A stretch of 12,624 nucleotides of DNA from Candidatus Agrococcus pullicola (GTDB lineage Bacteria > Actinomycetota > Actinomycetes > Actinomycetales > Microbacteriaceae), in the NCBI GenBank assembly GCA_019115685.1, contig DXDC01000406.1:1-12624 (forward strand), given 5' to 3'. Position numbers and translations under genes: made by a program. The notes beneath the pieces were generated by a model, which saw only the letters and a program-made list of their open reading frames with translations, was not told where the DNA came from and ran no database searches. How positions within the stretch are numbered: the stretch's first letter is position 1; every line of letters starts with the position of its first letter. Positions 1 to 6,646 of the stretch are shown piece after piece.

Positions 1-1
1 G

Positions 2-439
2 GCCGTCGAAGCGATCGTCCGCTGGATCGCCAGGTCGTTCGAGTACCGTCCCGAGCTTTCGGATCTCGATGACACCTCGACCGACTCGCTGCAGAAGTCG
101 GGCGGTATGTGCCGCGATTATGCGCACGTGACGATCGCGCTCGTCCGCGCGCTGGGCATCCCGGCCCGCTATGTCAGCGTGTATGCGCCGCAGCTGCAGC
201 CGCAGGACTTCCACGCGGTTGCCGAAGTGTTCATCGATGAGCAGTGGTGGCTCGTGGACGCGACGTTCTTGGCTCCGCGCGCGAGCATGATCCGAATTTC
301 GACTGGGCTCGATGCAGAGGAGACCGCTTGGGCGACGAATACGGGCTCAAGTGTGACGCTGCGGTCGATGCGAGTTGACGTGACCAATGACGAAACGCTC
401 GAGATCGAGTCGAGCGATGAGTGGGTGCAGCTGCGCTGA
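2..439 (+). CDS. Transglutaminase-like domain protein, C-terminal part
   Basis: This is the 3' end of a gene that begins before the window; 145 residues are visible, ending in TGA. They form a transglutaminase-core (papain-like) fold. The motif GMCRDYAH carries the nucleophilic Cys at visible residue 37, DFHAVAEV carries the His at 71, and WWLVDAT carries the Asp at 86. The order and spacing of this Cys-His-Asp triad fit the family, so the domain appears catalytically intact. Bacterial members are cysteine peptidases or amide-bond-cleaving/cross-linking enzymes, often of unknown substrate; nothing here fixes the substrate. No signal peptide or membrane segment is visible in this part, but the N-terminus is missing. 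The gene converges on the lipoprotein gene downstream. The family call is firm; the specific function is unknown. Confidence 0.85.
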   Translation, partial: AVEAIVRWIARSFEYRPELSDLDDTSTDSLQKSGGMCRDYAHVTIALVRALGIPARYVSVYAPQLQPQDFHAVAEVFIDEQWWLVDATFLAPRASMIRISTGLDAEETAWATNTGSSVTLRSMRVDVTNDETLEIESSDEWVQLR

Positions 440-447
440 GCTCGCAC

Positions 448-471
448 CGTCCCCGATCTACCCCGGGGGCG
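448..471 (+). terminator. Possible weak terminator hairpin after the transglutaminase gene
   Basis: CGTCCCC (448-454) can pair with GGGGGCG (465-471) around a 10-nt loop, with one G-U pair, starting 8 nt after the transglutaminase stop codon. There is no T-run after it, so it is at best a weak or Rho-assisted terminator. Confidence 0.3.
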
Positions 472-509
472 ACAGACTCGAGTCATCGCAGTGTCCGAAG
501 TTCGCTGAA

Positions 510-580
510 AACTTCTCGGTGCTTTTGCGTCGACATGCCGATGCATGTACGGCGTGTCGCCTGAAATGCACCGAGAAGTT
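510..580. repeat. 71-nt imperfect palindrome between convergent genes
   Basis: The outer arms are a perfect 13-bp inverted repeat: AACTTCTCGGTGC at 510-522 and GCACCGAGAAGTT at 568-580. Pairing continues inward at 524-526, 529, 531-535 and 537-540 (plus a G-U pair at 536) to a 9-nt loop at 541-549. In total 26 of 31 positions are Watson-Crick pairs. On the minus strand the structure is followed by TTTTC, so it could terminate the lipoprotein transcript. Its length and internal mismatches are more like a dispersed intergenic palindromic element (REP or miniature-transposon type) than a simple terminator. No second copy is present in this window. The rest of 440-627 shows no gene. Confidence 0.75.
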
Positions 581-627
581 GACGCGACCAGCCGATAGGA
601 GAGGCGCCTGCGAGCTGCTGGCAGTCG

Positions 628-1197
628 CTACTCGCCCGGGTCGGGCATGTTGAGCGAGACGGTTTCGACAAGACCCTCTGCATCCGAGGGGTCGCCGAAG
701 TATGTCGATCCGACCGCGACGACGTAGCCGCCGAACTCCTCCGCGACCGTGCCGATGCCGACTTCGTTCGTGTATCCCTCGTCGTCGCCCAGTTCGGTGC
801 CACTGGGTGCGACGCCGACCAGCAGCATCTGTTCGGCTGTGACGTGCGTGTAAGCGCAGACGACGCCGTCGGCGTCGGCGATGGTCTCGAATACCGGCGG
901 CAGGTCGCGTCCCGCTTCGTCGGTCGGGGTGAAGTTCGGGTCGAAGTCGTAGAGCTGCTCGAGCGTGAGAACCTCTTCGCACGTGACGTCGAGCGCGTCA
1001 CCGTCGCCGAGCGGCGACTGCGTCGGCGGCTCTTCCGGCTCGCCTTCGCTCGCGGAGGGCTCGGGAGTCGCTGATGGGTCCTGCAGGCCGGGGACGTGCT
1101 CGTCGCCAGGGGGCGCGAGGAGGCCGGGCTGGCATCCCGTCAGACCGATTGTGACGAGTGCGAGTGCTACGGGAGCTACGAGTGCACGGATACGCAT
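628..1197 (-). CDS. Small secreted lipoprotein of unknown function
   Basis: The product has 189 residues. Its N-terminus is a lipoprotein signal peptide: positive MRIR, a hydrophobic stretch at residues 5-18, then lipobox L-T-G-C with the lipidated Cys at 22. A Pro/Ser/Glu-rich linker (about 23-65) follows, then a compact acidic domain (about 66-189) with two cysteines at 73 and 114 that could form a disulfide. The protein should therefore be anchored on the outer face of the membrane. I do not recognise a family. The ATG at 1197 was chosen because the signal peptide begins there; no Shine-Dalgarno is visible, but TATGCT (1204-1209 on the minus strand) lies 6 nt upstream, as expected for a leaderless mRNA. 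The gene is divergent from argS with only 23 nt between start codons, and is probably not functionally tied to it. Confidence 0.85.
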   Translation of the reverse strand: MRIRALVAPVALALVTIGLTGCQPGLLAPPGDEHVPGLQDPSATPEPSASEGEPEEPPTQSPLGDGDALDVTCEEVLTLEQLYDFDPNFTPTDEAGRDLPPVFETIADADGVVCAYTHVTAEQMLLVGVAPSGTELGDDEGYTNEVGIGTVAEEFGGYVVAVGSTYFGDPSDAEGLVETVSLNMPDPGE

Positions 1198-1203
1198 GCA
1201 CCA

Positions 1204-1209
1204 AGCATA
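1204..1209 (-). promoter_or_regulatory. Candidate -10 box, lipoprotein gene (leaderless)
   Basis: Read on the minus strand this is TATGCT, matching TANNNT, and it ends 6 nt before the ATG at 1197. That spacing puts the transcription start at or next to the A of the start codon. No convincing -35 element is seen. Confidence 0.45.
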
Positions 1210-1213
1210 GGAT
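1208..1213 (+). promoter_or_regulatory. Candidate -10 box or Shine-Dalgarno, argS
   Basis: TAGGAT fits the TANNNT pattern and ends 7 nt before the argS ATG, compatible with leaderless transcription. The same bases contain AGGA (1209-1212) at 8-nt spacing, compatible with a Shine-Dalgarno site. The sequence cannot decide between them; if it is a ribosome site, the argS promoter lies inside the lipoprotein gene. Confidence 0.4.
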
Positions 1214-1220
1214 TGAGCGT

Positions 1221-2879
1221 ATGAATCCAGCCGCCTTGACGCGTGCCGTGTTCGCCGCCGCCGAGCGTGCGATCTCGCGCCGCAACCCGGAAATTGTCGT
1301 GACCGAAACCGATGTCGTGCTGGAACGGCCCAGACAGAGGGAGCACGGCGACTGGGCGACGAATGTTGCAATGCGATTTGCGAAGCGTGTCGGCGCCAAT
1401 CCGCGTGAGCTGGCTGAGGACATCGCATCCGAACTCCGCGCCAGCGAAGGCATCGCGAAGGCCGAGGTCGCGGGACCCGGGTTCATCAACATCGTGCTCG
1501 ACACCGCGGCGGCCGGGGAACTGGCGAGAACCATCGTCGAGGCGGGCGCGTCGTACGGGTTTTCCGACGCGCTGGCCGACAAGGTCATCAACCTGGAGTT
1601 TGTTTCCGCAAACCCGACGGGCCCCATTCACATAGGAGGAACGCGCTGGGCCGCCGCCGGTGATGCGCTCGCCCGAGTCCTGCAGACGCAGGGCGCGACC
1701 GTCACGCGCGAGTACTACTTCAACGACCACGGCGCGCAGATCGATCGCTTCGCCAGAAGCCTTGTCGCTGCGCACAGGGGGGAAGCCGCACCGGAGGACG
1801 GGTACGGCGGCCAGTACATTCACGATATCGCCGCCCAGGTCCGCCAGCAGTATGAGGGCGACCTCGACCTGCTGGATGATGCTGCGCTGCAAGAAGTGTT
1901 CCGTTCGAGCGGGGTAGCCCTCATGTTCGATGAGATCAAGCAGGACCTCGCCGATTTCGGTGTCGAGTTCGATCTCTTCTTCCACGAGCACGAGGTGCAG
2001 GCCAATGGCGATGTCGAGCGCGCCATTGACCGCCTCCGCGAGCTCGGGCACATCTTCGAGCACGAAGGCGCCATCTGGCTGCGCACGACGGACTTCGGTG
2101 ACGACAAGGATCGCGTCATCATTCGCTCGAACGGCGCACCTGCCTACTTCTCGGGCGACCTCGCGTACTACTTGAACAAGCGCGAGCGCGGCTTCAACCA
2201 GTGCATCATCATGCTCGGAGCGGACCACCACGGCTACGTCGGTCGCATGATGGCGATGTGCGCCGCGTTCGGAGACACCCCTGGCGATAACCTGCAGTTG
2301 CTGATCGGCCAGATGGTCAACCTCGTGCAGGAGGGCAAGCCCGTCCGTATGTCGAAGCGTGCCGGCACCATCGTGACGATGCAGGATCTCGTGGATGCCG
2401 TCGGGGTCGACGCGGCTCGCTACGCGCTCGAACGCTCGAGTGCGGACACGCCGCTGGACATCGATCTCGAGTTGCTGCAGAAGCGTTCGAACGAGAATCC
2501 CGTCTTTTACGTGCAGTACGCGCACGCCCGTACCTGCGCGGTCGCACGAAACGCTGCCGCGTCAGGAGTCGACCGCAGCGAATTCGACGCGAGCCTGCTC
2601 GATCACGAGACCGAATCTGCCCTCCTTGGCGCGCTCGCCGATTATCCGCGTATCCTTGCAGCGGCGGCAACGCTGCGAGAACCGCACCGCGTTGCCCGGC
2701 ATATTGAAGAGATCGCCGGTCACTATCACCGGTGGTACGACGCCCGACGCGTGATCCCGCAGGGCGATGACGAGGTTACGGCCGTGCACAGGACGCGGCT
2801 GTGGCTGAACGATGCAGTGCGCACCGTGATCGCAAGCGCACTCGACAAGCTCGGTGTCAACGCACCCGAGCGCATGTAG
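1221..2879 (+). CDS. argS: Arginyl-tRNA synthetase
   Basis: This enzyme charges tRNA-Arg with arginine in the cytoplasm (class I synthetase, ATP-dependent). The 552-residue length is normal. An N-terminal Add-1-type domain (about 1-95) is followed by the Rossmann catalytic core. The HIGH signature appears as HIGG at 137-140 and the KMSKS loop as RMSK at 376-379, a variant I associate with actinobacterial ArgRS. The C-terminal DALR-type anticodon-binding domain starts near YVQYAHAR and runs to the end. The ATG at 1221 was chosen over an in-frame upstream start at 1158, because that one would read through the divergent lipoprotein gene and add 21 residues not needed by the fold. It is the first gene of a likely argS-lysA-hom-thrB operon; argS-lysA linkage is also known in Corynebacterium. 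Confidence 0.97.
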   Translation: MNPAALTRAVFAAAERAISRRNPEIVVTETDVVLERPRQREHGDWATNVAMRFAKRVGANPRELAEDIASELRASEGIAKAEVAGPGFINIVLDTAAAGELARTIVEAGASYGFSDALADKVINLEFVSANPTGPIHIGGTRWAAAGDALARVLQTQGATVTREYYFNDHGAQIDRFARSLVAAHRGEAAPEDGYGGQYIHDIAAQVRQQYEGDLDLLDDAALQEVFRSSGVALMFDEIKQDLADFGVEFDLFFHEHEVQANGDVERAIDRLRELGHIFEHEGAIWLRTTDFGDDKDRVIIRSNGAPAYFSGDLAYYLNKRERGFNQCIIMLGADHHGYVGRMMAMCAAFGDTPGDNLQLLIGQMVNLVQEGKPVRMSKRAGTIVTMQDLVDAVGVDAARYALERSSADTPLDIDLELLQKRSNENPVFYVQYAHARTCAVARNAAASGVDRSEFDASLLDHETESALLGALADYPRILAAAATLREPHRVARHIEEIAGHYHRWYDARRVIPQGDDEVTAVHRTRLWLNDAVRTVIASALDKLGVNAPERM

Positions 2880-2890
2880 CTGGAGATTCT

Positions 2891-4279
2891 GTGACGACCC
2901 CCCTCGCACCTGCGTTGCTGCCCACCGATGACGTCAACGCTCTGCACGAAGGCGTTTGGCCTGCCCGCGCGGAGCGGGTCGACGGTGTCGTGCAGTTCGC
3001 CGGAAAACCCGTAACCGAACTGGCGGCCGAGTACGGCACACCCCTGCTCCTGATCGATGAGCAGGAGGTTCGTGAACGCGCACGAACGATCAGGGAGACG
3101 TTCCAGCGTCACCTCGGAGATGTGCACGTGTACTACGCGGGCAAAGCACTGCTGACGGCGGATGTCGCCACCTGGATGCTCGATGAGGGTCTACGCGTCG
3201 ACGTCTGCTCGCTGGGGGAGATGGCGCTTGCGCTCGCGGCTGGAGTCCCGGCCGAGCAGATGGGACTGCACGGCAACAACAAGTCGGACGCCGAGATCGA
3301 TCGCGCTGTGCGCGAGCGTCTCGGCTCGATCGTGCTCGACAGTCTCGAGGAGATCGATCGGGTAGCCCGAGCCGCAGCCGCAGCAGGCGTGCAGCAGGCG
3401 GTGCGACTCCGAGTCGCGGTCGGCGTCCACGCGTCGACGCACGATTACCTTGCGACGGCGCACGAGGATCAGAAGTTCGGTGTGGTTCCCGACGATGTGC
3501 CGGCTCTGGTCGCTCGCATCCGTTCGTACGACAGTCTGCGGCTGCTCGGGCTGCACTGTCATATCGGTTCGCAGATCGCGTCGAGCGGTGGGCACATCGA
3601 GTCGGCAGCCAGGATGCTCGAACTGCACGCGTCGCTGCTGGCCGACGGCGACATTCCGGAGTTGAATCTCGGCGGTGGTTTCGGCATCAGATATGTGCAG
3701 TCCGATGACGAGATCGATCTGGAGGCGTTCGCGTCCGAGCTGAACACTGCAGTCGATGAGACGTGCTCGCGATTGGGTATTGCGCGCCCAGTTCTGTGCT
3801 TCGAACCCGGCCGCTCTGTCGTCGGACCGGCCGGCATAACCCTTTACGAAGTCGGCACGATCAAGCCCGTCCTGCTGGAGGGCGGGACCCGCACGTACGT
3901 CTCCGTCGACGGCGGGATGAGCGACAATGCAAGGCCCGCGCTGTACGGGGCCGAGTACTCGGCACGTATCGTGAATCGCGCATCCGAAGGGGACGCGATG
4001 CTCGCCAGGGTAGTCGGCATGCACTGCGAGTCGGGAGACATCGTCGTGCAGCACGAATGGCTGCCGTCCGATGTTCGAAGGGGCGACCTGCTCGCTGTCG
4101 CAGCGACAGGGGCGTATTGCCATTCCCTGGCCAGCAACTACAACGCTAAACCGCGCCCGGGCATGGTGTCCGTGCGTGATGGAGAAGTGCGGCGCATCAT
4201 TCGCCGCGAGACACTGGACGATGTGTTGGCTCGAGATCTCGGGTTGGCACGACGAAACACTCTGGAGGAAGCATCTTGA
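2891..4279 (+). CDS. lysA: Diaminopimelate decarboxylase
   Basis: LysA removes CO2 from meso-diaminopimelate to give L-lysine, the last step of the pathway; it is a PLP-dependent fold-III (alanine-racemase-like) enzyme acting as a dimer. The 462 residues include the PLP Lys85 in YYAGKAL, His224 in HCHIGSQ, the phosphate-binding glycines at 261-263 (GGGFGI), E305 of EPGR, Cys379 in CESGD (which completes the partner subunit's active site in this family) and Tyr417 near the C-terminus. All key residues are present. The start is GTG at 2891 with GGAG at 2882-2885, 5 nt upstream; an in-frame ATG at 2801 lies deep inside argS and is rejected. The gap to argS is 11 nt and the 3' end overlaps hom by 4 nt, so translation is probably coupled. 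Confidence 0.96.
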   Translation: MTTPLAPALLPTDDVNALHEGVWPARAERVDGVVQFAGKPVTELAAEYGTPLLLIDEQEVRERARTIRETFQRHLGDVHVYYAGKALLTADVATWMLDEGLRVDVCSLGEMALALAAGVPAEQMGLHGNNKSDAEIDRAVRERLGSIVLDSLEEIDRVARAAAAAGVQQAVRLRVAVGVHASTHDYLATAHEDQKFGVVPDDVPALVARIRSYDSLRLLGLHCHIGSQIASSGGHIESAARMLELHASLLADGDIPELNLGGGFGIRYVQSDDEIDLEAFASELNTAVDETCSRLGIARPVLCFEPGRSVVGPAGITLYEVGTIKPVLLEGGTRTYVSVDGGMSDNARPALYGAEYSARIVNRASEGDAMLARVVGMHCESGDIVVQHEWLPSDVRRGDLLAVAATGAYCHSLASNYNAKPRPGMVSVRDGEVRRIIRRETLDDVLARDLGLARRNTLEEAS

Positions 4280-5577
4280 ACGAGTACCGTAGCCCGCGCG
4301 TTGCCCTGTTGGGAGCCGGAAGTGTCGGGTCACAAGTCGCACGGCTGCTCTTGGAACGCGGTGACGAGTACGAGGCGCGCGTAGGCGCGCGTCTTGAGCT
4401 GGCGGGCATCGGCGTTCGCAACGTGAGCGCGCGGCGCGATGTCGAGTTGCCGCAGGAGCTCTTCACCGACGATCTTGAGAAGCTGGTGGCATCGAGCGAC
4501 ATCGTTATCGAGCTGATGGGGGGCATCGAGCCGGCAAGAACGCTGCTGCTGGGAGCGCTGAAAGCGGGCGCGGATGTCGTGACCGCGAATAAGGCGCTTG
4601 TCGCCGCTCACGGGCCGGAGCTCCACGAGGCCGCGGCGACGGTGGGCGCGCAGCTGTCTTTCGAAGCTGCCGTCGGCGGCGCGATCCCTATCATCCGACC
4701 CCTCGATGCCTCGCTTGCCGGTGACCGAGTCAACCGCGTCATGGGTATCGTCAACGGCACCACGAACTACATCCTCGATAAGATGCACAGAGAAGGCGCA
4801 TCACTCGAGGAGGCGCTGCGCGTGGCAACCGAGCTCGGTTACGCGGAGGCCGACCCGACGGCCGACATCGAAGGTTTCGACGCCGCCAGCAAGGCGACCA
4901 TCCTGGCATCGCTCGCATTCCACACGACGGTTCCGGTCGAGTCCGTGTACCGCGAAGGCATCACGGGAGTTACCGCCGACATGGTCGCGCAGGCCGAGAA
5001 GGACGGCCGCGTCATCAAACTGCTGGCGATCTGCGAACGCGTCAACGGATCCGGAGGGGAGCGTGTCAACGCTCGGGTTTACCCCGCACTCGTGGCTGCA
5101 GACCACCCCCTGGCCGCTGTGCACGAGGCGAAGAACGCGATTTTTGTCGAAGCGGAGGCCGCAGGCGATCTCATGTTCTACGGGGCGGGCGCGGGAGGCA
5201 TAGAAACTGCCAGCGCCGTGCTCGGCGACCTCGTGTCGCTTGCACGTCGTCACATCGCAGGCGGCCCGGGCACAGCAGTTACTCCGACCGCGAACCTCAC
5301 CATCGCACCCATGGAGGAGGTCGTGACTCGCTACCAGGTGACGCTCGAAGTCCGTGATCAACCGGGTGTGATGTCCAGGCTGGCAGGCCTGTTCGGCGAC
5401 AGCGGAGTCTCCATGGAGTCGATCGAGCAACGCTCGAGCGATGACGAAAGCCTCGCAACACTCGTGGTCGGCACGCACGCGGCCAAGGAAGCGGACCTGC
5501 AGTCGGTCATCACGGCACTCGCCGAGCACAGTGACGTCGTGAGCGTCTCGTCCTTCGTGCGCGCCGAGGCGGTCTAA
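4276..5577 (+). CDS. hom: Homoserine dehydrogenase with ACT domain
   Basis: This enzyme reduces aspartate semialdehyde to homoserine with NAD(P)H, the branch point toward threonine, methionine and isoleucine. It has 433 residues, usual for the monofunctional actinobacterial enzyme with no aspartokinase fusion. The dinucleotide-binding loop LLGAGSVGS is at 11-19. TANKALVA carries Lys106, and GFDAASK carries the catalytic-region Lys206. A C-terminal ACT domain begins near residue 353 (YQVTLEVRDQPGVMSRL) and in related enzymes gives feedback inhibition by threonine. The start is TTG at 4276, overlapping the lysA stop as TTGA, with a strong GGAGG (4264-4268) 7 nt upstream. thrB follows 3 nt after its stop. 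Confidence 0.95.
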   Translation: MNEYRSPRVALLGAGSVGSQVARLLLERGDEYEARVGARLELAGIGVRNVSARRDVELPQELFTDDLEKLVASSDIVIELMGGIEPARTLLLGALKAGADVVTANKALVAAHGPELHEAAATVGAQLSFEAAVGGAIPIIRPLDASLAGDRVNRVMGIVNGTTNYILDKMHREGASLEEALRVATELGYAEADPTADIEGFDAASKATILASLAFHTTVPVESVYREGITGVTADMVAQAEKDGRVIKLLAICERVNGSGGERVNARVYPALVAADHPLAAVHEAKNAIFVEAEAAGDLMFYGAGAGGIETASAVLGDLVSLARRHIAGGPGTAVTPTANLTIAPMEEVVTRYQVTLEVRDQPGVMSRLAGLFGDSGVSMESIEQRSSDDESLATLVVGTHAAKEADLQSVITALAEHSDVVSVSSFVRAEAV

Positions 5578-5580
5578 ATC

Positions 5581-6516
5581 GTGGGTGTCCCGGCGGGGAG
5601 GTCCGTGCGCGTTCGTGTACCGGCGACGAGCGCGAACCTCGGACCAGGGTTCGATACGCTCGGTCTCGCCCTGAACGTGCACGATCACATCACCGTGACC
5701 GCTACCGAAACACCCGGTGTGCGAGTGCGCGTTCGCGGCGTCGGCGAAGGTTCGGTGCCGCAGGACGAACGCAACCTGGTCGCCGCAACCCTCCTGCACG
5801 TGCTCCGGAGCGCTGGATGCGCCGTGCCGGGGCTCGAGATCGTGGCGGAGAACGGCATCCCGCACGGGCGAGGCATGGGGTCTTCCGGGGCAGCGATCGT
5901 GGCGGGCATCCTGGCTGCCAAAGGGCTCATGGAGGGTGTCGAGGAGATCTCCGACGACGACGTACTCCGTATCGCGAACGAGCTGGAAGGGCACCCCGAC
6001 AATGTCGCGCCGGCGATCTTCGGCGGACTGACCATTGCGTGGGTCGACGATGAGGGGCCGCATCATCAGAAGCTCGCGGTGCACAGGGGGGTCTCGCTGC
6101 TGTTGGCAGTGCCGGTACGCGAGCTGTCTACCGAGGTCGCACGCTCGCTGCAGCCGGAATCGGTGCCCCACAGGGACGCCGTCTTCAACCTCGCAAGAGC
6201 TGCGCTGCTCGTCGCAGCGCTCTCGCAGAGCCCCGAACTGCTGTTGCCGGCGACGGAAGACCGGCTGCATCAGACCTACCGGGCCGAGGCGATGCCCGAG
6301 ACTTCCTCGCTCGTTACCGCGCTGCGATCCGAGGGCCACGCCGCTGTCGTCTCGGGCGCCGGGCCGAGCGTGCTGGTGCTGTGCAGTGACCCCGAGCAGC
6401 GCATCCGGGCGGCAGAGCTCGTGGAGGCCGCGGATGGTGACTGGCAGGCGATGCTCCTGGCTGTCGACATCGCGGGTGCTACAGTGGAGGTACTTCCCGC
6501 AAGCGAGCGCCGGTAG
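5581..6516 (+). CDS. thrB: Homoserine kinase
   Basis: ThrB phosphorylates homoserine to O-phosphohomoserine with ATP, the step before threonine synthase. It is a GHMP-family kinase of 311 residues, a normal length. Motif 1 is VPATSANLGPGFDTLG (about 13-28). The ATP-binding loop is GMGSSGAA (98-105), a mild variant of GLGSSAAA. Motif 3 is SGAGPS at 258-263. The start is GTG at 5581, just 3 nt after the hom stop; the best ribosome site is a GAGG at 5566-5569, 11 nt upstream, so coupling from hom probably matters. thrC, often found between hom and thrB in actinobacteria such as Mycobacterium, is not here and must lie elsewhere if the pathway is complete. Confidence 0.95.
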   Translation: MGVPAGRSVRVRVPATSANLGPGFDTLGLALNVHDHITVTATETPGVRVRVRGVGEGSVPQDERNLVAATLLHVLRSAGCAVPGLEIVAENGIPHGRGMGSSGAAIVAGILAAKGLMEGVEEISDDDVLRIANELEGHPDNVAPAIFGGLTIAWVDDEGPHHQKLAVHRGVSLLLAVPVRELSTEVARSLQPESVPHRDAVFNLARAALLVAALSQSPELLLPATEDRLHQTYRAEAMPETSSLVTALRSEGHAAVVSGAGPSVLVLCSDPEQRIRAAELVEAADGDWQAMLLAVDIAGATVEVLPASERR

Positions 6517-6541
6517 CGCCGCACTCGGTGAAGAGTTTCCT

Positions 6542-6588
6542 TCGAATCAGCGCACGATCGCCAGACGTTGCGTATCGGGCTGATTCGA
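6542..6588 (+). terminator. 47-nt stem-loop between thrB and rho: terminator or rho leader element
   Basis: TCGAATCAGC (6542-6551) and GCTGATTCGA (6579-6588) form a perfect 10-bp inverted repeat. After a small internal loop the stem continues with CGAT/ATCG (6555-6558 with 6574-6577) and CGC/GCG (6559-6561 with 6570-6572), closing an 8-nt loop. It starts 25 nt after the thrB stop and is followed by only three T residues. It may end the argS-thrB transcript, or sit in the rho 5' leader, since rho is autoregulated in several bacteria. A promoter for rho could not be placed with confidence. Confidence 0.5.
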
Positions 6589-6629
6589 TTTCATGAATTC
6601 AGCCGCGTTCTAGCGGCACACACCACACG

Positions 6630-6635
6630 AAGGAG
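6630..6635 (+). promoter_or_regulatory. Ribosome binding site of rho
   Basis: AAGGAG lies 11 nt before the rho ATG, a strong match with slightly long spacing. An in-frame TAG at 6611-6613 prevents any longer rho reading frame. Confidence 0.7.
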
Positions 6636-6646
6636 TTCTCGCGAAC

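Noticed and set aside
1176..2525. Long minus-strand frame opposite argS
   Set aside because: Codon-aligned shadow of argS, which has unambiguous synthetase motifs; no domain visible in the antisense product.
3191..4342. Long minus-strand frame opposite lysA
   Set aside because: Shadow of a conserved gene; no recognisable motif or ribosome site.
4801..6339. 512-codon minus-strand frame across hom and thrB
   Set aside because: It spans two convincing plus-strand genes and has a His/Arg-rich composition typical of GC-rich antisense frames.
6593..6613. Six-codon frame MNSAAF ahead of rho as a leader peptide gene
   Set aside because: No Shine-Dalgarno and no codon pattern linked to a signal; a frame this short is expected by chance. 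Kept only as a remark under the rho leader.
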